DNA of 64,000 nt from Kolteria novifilia (lineage in GTDB: Bacteria; Planctomycetota; Planctomycetia; Kolteriales; Kolteriaceae), in the NCBI GenBank assembly GCA_007748055.1, contig CP036279.1, positions 5,642,001 through 5,706,000 on the forward strand, written 5' to 3'. The position numbers and the translations under genes are program-made. Shown here piece by piece: positions 1-9,113 of this stretch (within the stretch, counting starts at the first letter, position 1; each line of letters begins with the position of its first letter). A model generated the notes under the pieces. That model was not told the origin of the DNA. It ran no database searches and was given only the letters and a program-made list of their open reading frames with translations.

Positions 1-621
1 GGCGATGTGGTACGAAAGAAAACCCTGATCATCGCCCCCGGCCGAAAGCAACACCGCTCCGGCACCGTCCCCGAAGAGCGGATAGGTCTTCATGTCGTCC
101 GGGTTGATCACCCGACTGTTGGTGTCCCCGCCGACGACCAGACACAGCTTCGAATTGCCCGATTTGACGAACTGCGCCCCGACGACCAGCGCGTAGAGGA
201 AACCCGCGCACGCGGCCTGGACATCGAACGCTCCGCAGTAGAGCCCGAGCCGATCCTGCAGCAAGCAGCCTGTCGAGGGAAAGCTCATGTCGGGCGTGAA
301 GGTGCCGACGACGAGCAGATCGATGTCGCCCGGATCGACGCCCGCGGACTCGATGCAGCGTCGCGAGGCCTCGTAACAGAGGTCGCTGGTCGCGATTCCC
401 TCCGGCGCGTGGCGGCGTTCGCGAATCCCGGTACGCTGGACGATCCAGTCCGAATCGAACCCGAGCCGCTGCTCCAGTTCCTCGTTGGTCACGACTTGAT
501 CGGGGACGTAGCTCCCTGTCCCGATGATCTGAAATCCGGTGAGCGAGGTTGTTCGCCCGATGCGCCGCGATGCTCCATCCATGGTTCGGGTACGCGTTCG
601 GGACATGGTCGGTGCTGTCAT
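1..621 (-). CDS. fabH: 3-oxoacyl-ACP synthase III (FabH), 3' end cut by window edge
   Basis: Beta-ketoacyl-ACP synthase III starts fatty-acid synthesis in the cytoplasm by condensing acetyl-CoA with malonyl-ACP. About 207 codons are visible; the family is usually about 320-330 residues, so the C-terminal third with the catalytic His and Asn lies outside the window. Visible: the N-terminal GTGSYVPDQVVTNEEL block, the DWIVQRTGIRERR block, the active-site Cys in QAACAGFLYAL, and GDGAGAVLL. The N-terminus carries about 28 extra residues before the family block. The start at 621 is chosen because CAGGAGAAGG directly precedes this ATG; internal ATGs lack such a site. The opposite strand has a long but meaningless open frame. 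The family is certain; the FabH subtype is very likely. Confidence 0.93.
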   Translation of the reverse strand, partial: MTAPTMSRTRTRTMDGASRRIGRTTSLTGFQIIGTGSYVPDQVVTNEELEQRLGFDSDWIVQRTGIRERRHAPEGIATSDLCYEASRRCIESAGVDPGDIDLLVVGTFTPDMSFPSTGCLLQDRLGLYCGAFDVQAACAGFLYALVVGAQFVKSGNSKLCLVVGGDTNSRVINPDDMKTYPLFGDGAGAVLLSAGGDDQGFLSYHIA

Positions 622-859
622 CCTTCTCCTGAGAGCGTCGGCATCGCCGCGTTGGCGACATGGAGCTTGTTCCCGTTGATCGTTTCCTCGACGGGAGGCA
701 TTCTAGACGCCAACGATTCGGCTCTCGCCGGCTGAGGGGTTATACGGCCTCCCCCAGTCGACAGCCAGGCGCCTTCCGGGAGACCCCTATCGGCGAGTGG
801 AGTGACCACGAATGAGCATCGCTTATTCAGATACGTCTCACCGATCTGTCTAGGCCATA

Positions 860-1876
860 TTATCGCTCTCGTGCCACTCCGACAAACGCCTCGAAATTCT
901 CCGGCTTCGCCAGTCGGTCCATTCCATGGTCGAGGTTGAGAACGTGACGCTCTCCGCCGCCGTGCTCCAGGCACGTTCGCGTCGCCTCGCGAACCTCCTC
1001 CTGACTCCCGTCGATCAAGAGTTCGTGGTCGACATTTCCTTGAACGACGAGGTCCGGATGCCGCTGCTTGATCGCCGCCAAATCGTGATTTTTGCCTAAA
1101 CTCAGCACCTTTACCCCAGATTCCACCGCCAAGTCGACGTAGGGAAGATCCTTCACAAACAAGATCGAAGTCCCCGCCACCTCCGAGAAGACACGTTGGT
1201 GATAGCGCTGGGCGTGCTCGAGATACTCCTCGCGCGCCAATCCGCCGGCCCAAGAGTCGAAAAGCTGATACGCGACCGCTCCCTCCCCCAACACGTCGCC
1301 AAGAAAGTGAGAAGTCGCCCGCGAAATCCGTTCGAGCAGCTCGCGCCACGTCGCCCCCTGCTCCGCGATGAACCGCCTCGTCGCCACGAGATCCTTCCCG
1401 GTTCCGATCATGTACGTCGCCAGCGTGAAGGGGGCTCCCGCGAAACTGAGGATCGGTAGCTCACCGTCGAGTTCCCGCTTTACCGTTCGCAGGATCTCCA
1501 GCACGTTGGCGTAACGCGAAGGGTCGGGCGTTGGGTCGAGTTTCTGGACATCGGCCATCGAACGAATGGGGTGGTCCGGCACCGGGCCGCGTTTGGGCAC
1601 GAGTTTGAATCGCTGTCCCATCGCGATCGCCAGGGTGGTGATGTCGTAGAAGAGAATGATCCCATCGACCCCGAAGCGGCGCGGACAGAGCGTCGCTTGA
1701 GCCGAGAGTTCGACGTTATCGTTGAACTCGTAGAAGGAGAGATCCCCGCGAAGACGGCGAAATTCGGGATCCCAACGTCCCGCTTGCCGCATCGCCCACA
1801 CGGGAGTTCGCTCGACCTTCTCGCCACGAAGGGCCCGCGTCAGCAGGTGTTCGCGATCGCCTGACTCTACAGCCAT
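860..1876 (-). CDS. hemE: Uroporphyrinogen decarboxylase
   Basis: HemE decarboxylates the four acetate side chains of uroporphyrinogen III to give coproporphyrinogen III in cytoplasmic haem synthesis. At 338 residues it has the normal family length. Seen: the substrate-binding MRQAGRWDPEFR block near residue 29 (most homologues have RQAGRY), the FYDI block carrying the catalytic Asp, VPKRGPV, FAGAPFTLATYMI, YQLFDSWAGG, VQGNVDHELL and the C-terminal LNLDHGM. The start overlaps the last 10 bases of hemH, and GGGAGG lies just upstream inside hemH. The pair is therefore probably one translationally coupled haem operon. Confidence 0.97.
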   Translation of the reverse strand: MAVESGDREHLLTRALRGEKVERTPVWAMRQAGRWDPEFRRLRGDLSFYEFNDNVELSAQATLCPRRFGVDGIILFYDITTLAIAMGQRFKLVPKRGPVPDHPIRSMADVQKLDPTPDPSRYANVLEILRTVKRELDGELPILSFAGAPFTLATYMIGTGKDLVATRRFIAEQGATWRELLERISRATSHFLGDVLGEGAVAYQLFDSWAGGLAREEYLEHAQRYHQRVFSEVAGTSILFVKDLPYVDLAVESGVKVLSLGKNHDLAAIKQRHPDLVVQGNVDHELLIDGSQEEVREATRTCLEHGGGERHVLNLDHGMDRLAKPENFEAFVGVARER

Positions 1877-2895
1877 CCTTGGGCCTCCCGTTCGACGATT
1901 CCCTTGAGTGCCTCGATGAAGGGCGGATCGTCATTGACGCAGGGGACCCGCACCAGCGTTTCCCCGCCGCCGCTCCGAAACTCCTCGAGCCCTTCGTAGC
2001 CGATCTCGTCGATCGTCTCGAGGCAGTCCGCCGTGAATCCGGGTTGAGCCACGAGGACCGTCTTGACCCCCTGCTCTCCCAACGCGATGAGCGTCTTGTC
2101 GGTGTAGGGCTGCAACCATTCCGAAGGCCCCAGTCGCGACTGAAAGGTCAACCGCCACTGCTCGTCGCTCCAGCCCAGCCGCCGCGCGACCAAATGAGCG
2201 GTCTTGGTCGACTGGCACTGGTAGGGATCTCCCGCGAGGACATAGGAGTGCGGGATGCCGTGAAAACTCAAGAGGGAGACCTCGGGACGCTGTCCCAGTT
2301 GTTCGGCCTCTTCCCAAGTCTTGCGAATCCGCCACACCACGGCGTCGATGTAAGCGGGATCCTCGTAGTAGTCTTGCACGATGCGCATCGCGGGCACGAT
2401 CCGTTCCTCACGCAGCGCGTCGAAGAGCCCATCGAGCCCGCTGGCGGTCGTCGTCGCGGAGTACTGCGGGTACATCGGCACGACGATGATTCGTTGCCCA
2501 CCCCACTCGGCGATATTTCGAATCGCCTCCCGAATAGAAGGCTTCCCGTAGCGCATGCCGAACTGGACCCGATAGTGCTCGCCCAGGAGTTCGCCGAGCG
2601 CGGCCGTCTGCCGACGGGTGATGTCGAGCAGTGGCGAGCCGGTCTCGTCGTCCCAAATCCGACGGTATTTCTCGGCGGAGCGTGGCGAGCGGAAGGGAAC
2701 GATGATCAAGTTGACCAGCAGCCATCGCAGCCAGGGCGAGACTTCGACGACCCGCGGATCGGAAAGAAACTCGCGAAGATAGGGCCGCAATCCTTTCGCC
2801 GTCGGCTCGTCGGGAGTCCCCAACTGTAGCAAGAGGACATCGATCGGCTTCTGCTGGCCACGTGTGATCGGGAATAGAGTCTTCCCGTTGTTCAT
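1867..2895 (-). CDS. hemH: Ferrochelatase
   Basis: Ferrochelatase inserts iron into protoporphyrin IX or, in the coproporphyrin branch, into coproporphyrin III. The 342 residues fit the family. Seen: DVLLLQLGTPDEP at the N-terminus, GMRYGKPSI, VVPMYPQYSATT, the catalytic SFHGIPHSYV with the metal-site His, GDPYQCQ, TFQSRLG and the VAQPGFTADCLETIDEI block with the acidic ligands. No membrane helix is evident, so it is probably a soluble or peripheral protein. It is the first gene of a hemH-hemE pair. An AGGGGA stretch lies about 13 bases before the ATG. The sequence alone does not decide between protoporphyrin and coproporphyrin as substrate. Confidence 0.96.
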   Translation of the reverse strand: MNNGKTLFPITRGQQKPIDVLLLQLGTPDEPTAKGLRPYLREFLSDPRVVEVSPWLRWLLVNLIIVPFRSPRSAEKYRRIWDDETGSPLLDITRRQTAALGELLGEHYRVQFGMRYGKPSIREAIRNIAEWGGQRIIVVPMYPQYSATTTASGLDGLFDALREERIVPAMRIVQDYYEDPAYIDAVVWRIRKTWEEAEQLGQRPEVSLLSFHGIPHSYVLAGDPYQCQSTKTAHLVARRLGWSDEQWRLTFQSRLGPSEWLQPYTDKTLIALGEQGVKTVLVAQPGFTADCLETIDEIGYEGLEEFRSGGGETLVRVPCVNDDPPFIEALKGIVEREAQGWL

Positions 2896-3007
2896 GCGAA
2901 TCGTTCCCCTTGAGGTTCTCTTGTCTTCTTATTGTACGGGGACTGGCGCTCGAAACCGCCAGGAGCTCGCCGCCACGGGGTAGCCTTTCGATGTCCCCCC
3001 TCCTTCT

Positions 3008-3035
3008 CCCCCTTCGACAAGGGGGAGCGATCGGA
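3008..3035. repeat. Short hairpin repeat, copy 1 (CCCCCTT/AAGGGGG)
   Basis: A 7-bp perfect inverted repeat with a 4-base loop, followed by AGCGATCGGA. The same hairpin plus tail occurs at 18441-18468. This copy lies about 30 bases past the stop of the pseudouridine synthase gene and may help end transcription, but it has no T-run. Confidence 0.75.
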
Positions 3036-3064
3036 ACTCGTCGCCAACCTCTTCCGCGACCACC

Positions 3065-4081
3065 CTACTTCGCGAGCGATCGGTGCTCCCGCAACATCTC
3101 GAGTGTCTGACTCATGTCTTGCGGAAGTGGCACCGAAAGGTCCATGAAACTCTTCTTGCCCGGATGCCAGAAACGCAAGCGAAACGCGTGGAGGGCCTGC
3201 CGCTCGATCAAGGGTGTCTCGGCCTCCGGATCCTCGGCGTCCTGTCCGCTCAGCTCCGACAGACAGAGACGACTACGCCCCGCGTAAGGCTTGTCGGCGA
3301 TGATCGGGACCCCGATGCTCGAAAGATGGACCCGAAGCTGATGCGTCCGCCCCGTCTTCGGCACCAAGCGAACGAAACTGAAACCGTCAAAGCGCTCGAG
3401 CACCTCGTAGAAGGTGACGGCGGATCGGGAGATCGCCGGATCGTTGCGAATCGCCATCTTCTCGCGAACCTGGGGATGAACGCCAATCGGGCGATCGATG
3501 ATGTCGTTGTCGAGTTCGGGCGCCCCGTAGCAGAGAGCACGGTACTCCTTGTGAACCTTGCGCAGCTCGAACTGCATCGCGATTTCTTTGTGCGCCTCGT
3601 CATTTTTGGCGACGACCATGATGCCGGTGGTGTCGCGATCAAGGCGGTGAATGATGCCGGGCCTTGCCTCGCCGCCGATGGTGCTAAGACGGTCGAAGTG
3701 GTGCTGCAGCGCGTTGGTGAGCGTGCCCGACCAATTCTCTCGGCCGCGCCCGGGATGGACGATGAAGTCGGCTTGCTTGTCGAGCAAGACGATGTCGTCG
3801 TCCTCGTAGAGAATATTCAGTGGGATTTCCTGCGGCACCGGCTTGCTGCTGAACCGACGCGGCAGGTCGATCGAGATCCGATCGCCGGGTCGAACCTTGT
3901 GGCTGGCTTTGACCCGCCCCTCGTTGACCAGGAGAGCGCCGTCGTCGATCAGTCGCTGCACCAGGGAACGACTGAGTTCGGGAAGCCGGGACACGACGTA
4001 CTGGTCGAGACGCTTCCCCTCGACGGCGGCTTTGCGCACCTCCAAATCGACGTGCGTGTCATCGAGCGATTCACTACTCAT
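3065..4081 (-). CDS. RluA/RluD-family 23S rRNA pseudouridine synthase
   Basis: The protein isomerises uridines in RNA to pseudouridine. From the start at 4081 it is 338 residues: an S4 RNA-binding domain (about residues 15-80, RLDQYVVSRLPELSRSLVQR then VNEGRVKASHKVRPGD) followed by the RluA catalytic domain with HRLDRDTTG, whose Asp is the nucleophile, and the later GRTHQLRVHL block. A longer reading to 4168 exists, but it would run through the hpt coding region and look nothing like the family. The chosen ATG overlaps the hpt stop by 8 bases, as coupled genes often do. S4 plus this catalytic core points to RluD or RluC. The exact target uridines cannot be told. Confidence 0.93.
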   Translation of the reverse strand: MSSESLDDTHVDLEVRKAAVEGKRLDQYVVSRLPELSRSLVQRLIDDGALLVNEGRVKASHKVRPGDRISIDLPRRFSSKPVPQEIPLNILYEDDDIVLLDKQADFIVHPGRGRENWSGTLTNALQHHFDRLSTIGGEARPGIIHRLDRDTTGIMVVAKNDEAHKEIAMQFELRKVHKEYRALCYGAPELDNDIIDRPIGVHPQVREKMAIRNDPAISRSAVTFYEVLERFDGFSFVRLVPKTGRTHQLRVHLSSIGVPIIADKPYAGRSRLCLSELSGQDAEDPEAETPLIERQALHAFRLRFWHPGKKSFMDLSVPLPQDMSQTLEMLREHRSLAK

Positions 4082-4607
4082 CGGCGTCGAACTCGACCAC
4101 GTAAATCCCATGAAGGTGTCGGTACTTCTCGGCCCAATCGAGGCCGAATCCGACGACGAACAGATCATCGATCGAGAACCCGACGTAGTCGGCCTCGATA
4201 TCGGTCTTTCGCCGGGCCGGCTTGTCCAGGAGCGTGCAGACCCGCAGCGACGCGAGCCCCACCTCGGCCCAGCGATGACTGAGCGACTTGATCGAGAGCC
4301 CGGTGTCGACGATATCCTCCACCACGAGCACGTGCTTGCCCTCGAGGGAGTTCTTCACGTCGAGGATCATCTCGACCTCGCCGTTGGACTCCTTCTTGAG
4401 GCCGTAGCTCGAGAGGCGCACGAACTCGATCGTCGGTTCGATGCTAAGTTCGCGGACCAAGTCCGCCAGGAAGATGAAGGCTCCCTTGAGCACGCCGACG
4501 ATAACGAGGGGTTTGTCGTGGTAGTCACGGGAGATCTGCTCGGCGAGTTCGCGAACCCGCTGCGCGATTTGCTCGGCCGAGAAAATCTCTCGAAGTCGGT
4601 CAGTCAA
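4074..4607 (-). CDS. hpt: Hypoxanthine phosphoribosyltransferase
   Basis: The enzyme salvages hypoxanthine (and guanine) with PRPP to IMP or GMP in the cytoplasm. 177 residues is typical. Seen: VGVLKGAFIFLADL near residue 38, the flexible-loop SSYG, the PRPP-binding VLVVEDIVDTG near residue 93, and the C-terminal DYVGFSIDDLFVVGFGLDW block that contacts the base. The start is TTG at 4607, preceded by GGGGGAGAGG; the ATG just upstream reads into a stop, so TTG is the best choice. It is followed by an overlapping pseudouridine synthase gene. About 265 bases upstream, to the kinase gene, hold no evident gene. Confidence 0.95.
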   Translation of the reverse strand: MTDRLREIFSAEQIAQRVRELAEQISRDYHDKPLVIVGVLKGAFIFLADLVRELSIEPTIEFVRLSSYGLKKESNGEVEMILDVKNSLEGKHVLVVEDIVDTGLSIKSLSHRWAEVGLASLRVCTLLDKPARRKTDIEADYVGFSIDDLFVVGFGLDWAEKYRHLHGIYVVEFDADE

Positions 4608-4872
4608 CCTCTCCCCCTCATGGTCTCAGGCGTGATTGCCAAGGCGAGCACCAGCGTGGCAGGCACCCGAGGAGCGAGCGACTCGTCCTCCTCGACCTTC
4701 TTCTCATGTATACCAACTCACGCGAAGTGGAGGACTCGAGGAGGGGCGAGGAGAGCCAAGCGGCCCTCTCACGGTGGGGCGCCGTGATATGGCGGGTGTA
4801 GCCAGGGGCCCGTCTTGCAAGCGCCGGCCCAAGGTCAGCCCGCGGCAACCGGAATCGAGGATTGATGCGAGA

Positions 4873-6339
4873 TCAGCCGACGGGGACGAGATCTTTGAGG
4901 GCGATGTAGAGCGGCCCGAACGTCAACGGCTTCTGAACCGTGTTGACCCGTTCACTCCTGAGCCTTTTGATCCAAAGTTTCTGGGAATCGGTGGCCAAGA
5001 AGACACCCGCACAGTCACACGCGGGCCAAGGAGCGTCATCGACCAAGCGAGCGAACGACGAGACGCCGCCGCGACCGACGGTGTCCAGGTCGAGAATCAT
5101 CGCGTCGACCGGCTTGAGCTTGAAGATGGAAACGGCGCGATCCATGTCCTCGAAGACCGCGACCTGGTAGCCACGATCGTTGAGCATGTCGCGAAGCTTC
5201 TCGCGCGTGCGGCGTTTCTGATGCACGACCATCAATCGCGGCTTTTCGCGCGACGCGAGCACTTGGGTTCCGGTCGGGTCCTCGCCGATCGAGAGCTGGT
5301 AGGTTTGGAAGTCCTTGAGGATCTGCGAGTAGTCGCTGTAGCGCTCGGACGGATCGAACGACATCATCCGGTCGACGATGTCGGCGATCCCGCGCGGGAC
5401 CTTCGTCTTGCTCCGTAGGGGCTCGACGTCATCGAAGCGGAAGCGGAAGCGGGGATCGTGATCCTTGGCTTCGGGAACCGGCCGCTTCCCACGCAACATC
5501 TCGTAGAAGATCATCCCGAGAAAATAGATGTCGGAGCAATGATCTCCCTTGGGAGCGTTGGTCGCTTTCTCGAGAGCCGCGTACTCGACGGTGCGGCGTT
5601 TGACGTCGTAATTCAGGTCGCTGCCGTCACGATCGACGGTACCTCCGAGGCCGAAGTCGATCCACTTGGCGAGCCCACACGTCGAGATCAAGACGTTGCT
5701 CGGCTTGACGTCGCGATGGGTGATGTGCTGCTCCTCGAAGGCGTAGCGCAAGCCGTCGACGAGTTGGGCGCCCCAACGGGCGACCTCGACGTGATCGAAC
5801 TTCTTGCGAATCGTGAGCAGATCGCGCAAGCTGCTGCCCTCAATGAAGTCGAGCGCGATGTAGTGTTGGCCGCTGCGCTCATCGAGGGCGTAGCAGATGA
5901 CCTGGCAGATATTGGGGTGCTTGAGTTTCTCTTGGAGTTTCGCTTCGCGGTAGAAACTCTCGACCGCCTCGGATTCCCCCGCGAGATTCTCGCGCAGGAT
6001 CTTGATCGCGACCGCGTCCCCGGTCTGGGGATCGACGCCCCGAAAGACATGGCCGAATGTCCCCGAGGCGAGCAAGTAGAGAATCTTGAAACGGCCGGCG
6101 AAGAACCCGGTCGTGTCGCCGCGCAGCAGTTTGGCGACTTGGAAGTTCGAGAGCAGCGACTTGTTGGTCAGGTACTGAATCAACTTCGGCGTCGAGTCGA
6201 CACCCGCGACGAAAGCATCCTCGACTTGATGGGACTCGAGGAGCTGTAGACGGATGACCCGCCGCGCGAACTCTTGCGGCGTCTCCTGGCTCTTGGCCGG
6301 CGATTTGCATTCATCCGAAAGGGTCGACAATTCAAACAA
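4873..6339 (-). CDS. Ser/Thr protein kinase with C-terminal degenerate receiver domain
   Basis: A 488-residue cytoplasmic kinase; no membrane helix is seen. Residues 20-78 form a helical N-terminal region of the kind that often precedes planctomycete kinases. Residues about 83-350 are a complete Hanks-type kinase: glycine loop ASGTFGHVF, Lys113 in AIKIL, HRDVKPSN at 208, DFG at 228, and SDIYFLGMIFYEML. A linker leads to a receiver-like domain (about 369-488). It keeps the phospho-acceptor-like Asp in ILDLD and the Lys in VQKPL, but the paired acidic residues are replaced (LMVVHQK). It may therefore sense or bind rather than be phosphorylated in the usual Mg-dependent way. It stands alone between intergenic gaps. 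Substrates are unknown. Confidence 0.93.
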   Translation of the reverse strand: MFELSTLSDECKSPAKSQETPQEFARRVIRLQLLESHQVEDAFVAGVDSTPKLIQYLTNKSLLSNFQVAKLLRGDTTGFFAGRFKILYLLASGTFGHVFRGVDPQTGDAVAIKILRENLAGESEAVESFYREAKLQEKLKHPNICQVICYALDERSGQHYIALDFIEGSSLRDLLTIRKKFDHVEVARWGAQLVDGLRYAFEEQHITHRDVKPSNVLISTCGLAKWIDFGLGGTVDRDGSDLNYDVKRRTVEYAALEKATNAPKGDHCSDIYFLGMIFYEMLRGKRPVPEAKDHDPRFRFRFDDVEPLRSKTKVPRGIADIVDRMMSFDPSERYSDYSQILKDFQTYQLSIGEDPTGTQVLASREKPRLMVVHQKRRTREKLRDMLNDRGYQVAVFEDMDRAVSIFKLKPVDAMILDLDTVGRGGVSSFARLVDDAPWPACDCAGVFLATDSQKLWIKRLRSERVNTVQKPLTFGPLYIALKDLVPVG

Positions 6340-6622
6340 CTCCCAGGGGAGACCAACCGTTTTCGCATCCTTGCAAGCAGGTCAAATGGCCTACTTGTCT
6401 CTTCGCCAGGTGCCTCTGCTTCTTGGCAAGTATACCCCCAAAGTTTAACTGACGACACTAGTTTCCTGTGTCGCCATACAACCTGAGGACAACTTCAATC
6501 GACTTACACGTACTCGGAAACGGAAAATCAGGACGAAAGCGGACGGCAATGAACTCCGTTCGGCCGGAAAAGGAGTGAAAAAGGATCAGATCCCGCTCCT
6601 ATGCGGACTAATTCATACATTG

Positions 6623-7126
6623 TTAGACCCACTCTTCGTCCGTCAGGGACTTATCATGGCTACTTTGGGCCTCGCTGTCTAGGGCGCCGTTGGCAAACCA
6701 CCGGTCAGGAATCCCATGCAGGCTCGCATCGCCTCGGAACCGCCAATGGGAAGGCCGATGTTGCCCATCATACCAAATGAAGTAGGCATCCCGCTCGTCC
6801 ACGAGGCAAGGAAAGAGCATTTCGCCGCGAATCACGTCTCCGACACGAATGCCGAGGCTGCGAAACTCGCGATAGAGTTCCTTCTCGGCCAACTCCGTTC
6901 GCTCGATGTCCGCCAACATTTCGTGACGTCGGCGACGGTGCTCGTAGGTCTCGGCTCCGGCCCGGGGAAGGATACCGGAAAGTCGGCGACGCAAGAGGTC
7001 GACGCGAACCCGTTGGGCGCGAAGATCTCCCATCAATCGCTGCACGTAGGGTCGCATGGGGAGGATCTGCTCGAGATAGAAGTATCGTCGAGTAGCCTTC
7101 TTCTTGCGTCCCGCGCGCCGCTTCAT
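6623..7126 (-). CDS. DUF2203-family protein
   Basis: A 167-residue soluble protein. Residues 16-125 match the DUF2203 pattern: an early FYLEQILPMRPYVQ helix, a long charged helix, then FRSLGIRVGDVIRGEMLFPCLVDERDAY with the G-x-x-FP-x-x turn, and an IWYDGQ...HWRF segment matching the family's CW-x-x-GE and WH positions. The first 14 residues are very basic (RRAGRKKKATRR), so it could touch nucleic acid, but that is inference. The function of the family is unknown to me. AGGAAGG lies before the ATG. Neighbours give no hint. Confidence 0.8.
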   Translation of the reverse strand: MKRRAGRKKKATRRYFYLEQILPMRPYVQRLMGDLRAQRVRVDLLRRRLSGILPRAGAETYEHRRRRHEMLADIERTELAEKELYREFRSLGIRVGDVIRGEMLFPCLVDERDAYFIWYDGQHRPSHWRFRGDASLHGIPDRWFANGALDSEAQSSHDKSLTDEEWV

Positions 7127-7280
7127 CGCCGCCTTCCTTTCTTTCTACTCGTGGTCATTCGATGCTAGCACGTCGCCGAGAGGGCCGACAAGAAAAACCA
7201 TTCGCTCGCCGTCCCTCGCCGTCAACCCACGCGCCAGCGTCGCTGCGAACGGAATGATCGTCACTCCCGGAGAGGACGCC

Positions 7281-9113
7281 CTACTCGCCTCGGATGAACG
7301 CCGCCGCGTATGACCGAACCTCTTTGCCGTTAAGGACATGGACGATCCGAAGCCGATCGATCATCCGCCCGGAGAACCGCGAGAGGGGAATATGCAAGAG
7401 CCGCTTCCCCAGCCGACGGGCCAAGCGTCGCCACGAGGCCTTGAGCGGACACGGCGCGATCACCGCCACGTGCCTCTCCCCAGAATGGAGCAGAGCCGCC
7501 GCGAGCAAACGCTCTTCCAATGTCTGTGTCCGGGGAATTCTAGGGTCAGACCAAATGTCCGGAATCATTCTTGGCGGATAGAGGAAGAAAACGCCGCCGT
7601 AATTGGCCCGTCCGATGCCCGGACCGACCAAATCGTGACGAAAATCGGTCGCGAACAAACCGATGGTCGACTCCTCGGCGTGTTCGGCGTGCCACGTCGT
7701 CCGCCAGGCGTACTTGTCCGGGTCGGCGGGGACATCGAAGAGGAAGACGACGACCTCGATCCCGCCTCGGGTGGGAGGGATCTCCTTGACGTACAGATCG
7801 CCCGAGTGCCAGTTGCGCAGCGTCTCGCGGATGTCGATGCCGTCCTTGACCGACGTGGTGAACTTCTCGCTCCGGGCCAAGTCGGCCCCGAGCAGCGCTT
7901 GGGCCTGTTCGCGGACGTGAGTGTGGAAGCTCTCGATCCGCGCGTCCTCGGCGGGCCAGGAGCACTGCCGATAGGGATCCCACATCTGCTCCCAGCGCTG
8001 CGAGGTCCGCGGAGGCGGTTCCGGCTTCAGTTCCAGGGGACGCCAGGATGAACTCGGCCCCGGGAGTCGACTAACCACCGGCAGGACCCCTTCGCCCGGC
8101 AAATCGGCCTGGTCGATCCCCATCTTCATCTTCTCGAAGGGAGCGGGCTCGAACTCGACCGGAAAGTCTCTCGCCGTTTCCAGAACGTTCAGGGCGAAGG
8201 TGTCGCCCCCGACCTGCTTCGCGGCCATGACCAGCGTGTACAAATCGGGCGTCATCCGCTTGCCCAGGAGCGTCAGGTTGCGGACGTACTGAAAGTAGAT
8301 CCCCAAGAGCTTCGGCGAGAGCCAGTTCCGATTCCCTTTTCGAGCGGATTGCCAGCGGTCGCGGGCGACCAAAATCAGCTCCTTGACCCCGTCAATCGAG
8401 AGATTCTCGTCGGGATCGAGCGTGGAGCGCGCTCGTTCGTAAAGAGCGGTGACGAAGGGGAGCTCGCCGAGGAAAAAAGCGAGCGTCTCTTCCGCGACCG
8501 TAGCGATCTGCGAGGGCGTGAAGAAGGTTTCATGGTCCGGGTAGTCGCGTCGCTCCTGGTAGGCCTCTCGAATCCACGGCCAGTCCAACAGGCTCGGGAG
8601 AAAGAGAATCCGCTCGTAGTCGAGCTCGAGTCGGTGCAGTTCGAACGCCATCCGGCGGACGCGCTGATCGAGCTGGGAGTCGGCTGGGGGACGCGGCAAC
8701 GCCGGCAGGATCGCCGCGGAGAATTTCTCGACGGGAACCTCTTTCAAGGCATAGGGATCGGGAAGATAGGCCGACGAGGGCTCGAACTGCGAGGTTTCCA
8801 GGTCGATGAACTCGACGGCCATCCGCTCGCGCTGGGCGAAGCGCAGCCCCGCGATGACCGGCTGGCACGGGTCGATCGGCACGTAGGAAGCGCCATTTCC
8901 CGAGGGCTCGGGCTGGATCACCGCCGTGACCGCCGGCAGGTAGTCGATCGCCTCCATCACCAGCGGAGCGAGTGTCGCCGGCAGGGGAACCGCGAGGCAG
9001 TCGTAGTCCCCGCGGAAAAGCTCCTCACGAACGCGGACCGCGACGTCGCCGCTGCCGTGCAGGACGGGGAGGACGTCGATGCGGTCGCTGTATTTCAGAA
9101 ACTCGTGGACCAA
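7281..9113 (-). CDS. Uncharacterised 610-residue protein
   Basis: I do not recognise the family with confidence. The frame is open for 610 codons and codon usage matches its neighbours. The N-terminal 120 residues read like an alpha/beta domain (DVLPVLHGSGD, YDCLAVPLPATL, TAVIQPE). The overall idea recalls TraB- or DUF5682-like proteins, a weak resemblance only. The middle is mostly helical (residues about 150-330). The C-terminus ends in ERHVAVIAPCPLKASWRRLARRL and a final strand region. There is no signal peptide or membrane helix. An in-frame TGA lies just upstream, so the start must be the TTG at 9113 or a later alternative codon. No strong ribosome-binding site is visible. Confidence 0.82.
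   Translation of the reverse strand: MVHEFLKYSDRIDVLPVLHGSGDVAVRVREELFRGDYDCLAVPLPATLAPLVMEAIDYLPAVTAVIQPEPSGNGASYVPIDPCQPVIAGLRFAQRERMAVEFIDLETSQFEPSSAYLPDPYALKEVPVEKFSAAILPALPRPPADSQLDQRVRRMAFELHRLELDYERILFLPSLLDWPWIREAYQERRDYPDHETFFTPSQIATVAEETLAFFLGELPFVTALYERARSTLDPDENLSIDGVKELILVARDRWQSARKGNRNWLSPKLLGIYFQYVRNLTLLGKRMTPDLYTLVMAAKQVGGDTFALNVLETARDFPVEFEPAPFEKMKMGIDQADLPGEGVLPVVSRLPGPSSSWRPLELKPEPPPRTSQRWEQMWDPYRQCSWPAEDARIESFHTHVREQAQALLGADLARSEKFTTSVKDGIDIRETLRNWHSGDLYVKEIPPTRGGIEVVVFLFDVPADPDKYAWRTTWHAEHAEESTIGLFATDFRHDLVGPGIGRANYGGVFFLYPPRMIPDIWSDPRIPRTQTLEERLLAAALLHSGERHVAVIAPCPLKASWRRLARRLGKRLLHIPLSRFSGRMIDRLRIVHVLNGKEVRSYAAAFIRGE

Noticed and set aside
7-735. A 242-codon plus-strand open frame at the left edge
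   Set aside because: It is the antisense shadow of fabH, whose conserved blocks are clear on the minus strand.
5458-6249. A 263-codon plus-strand open frame opposite the kinase
   Set aside because: The minus-strand frame contains all kinase motifs; the plus-strand frame is a GC-rich shadow.
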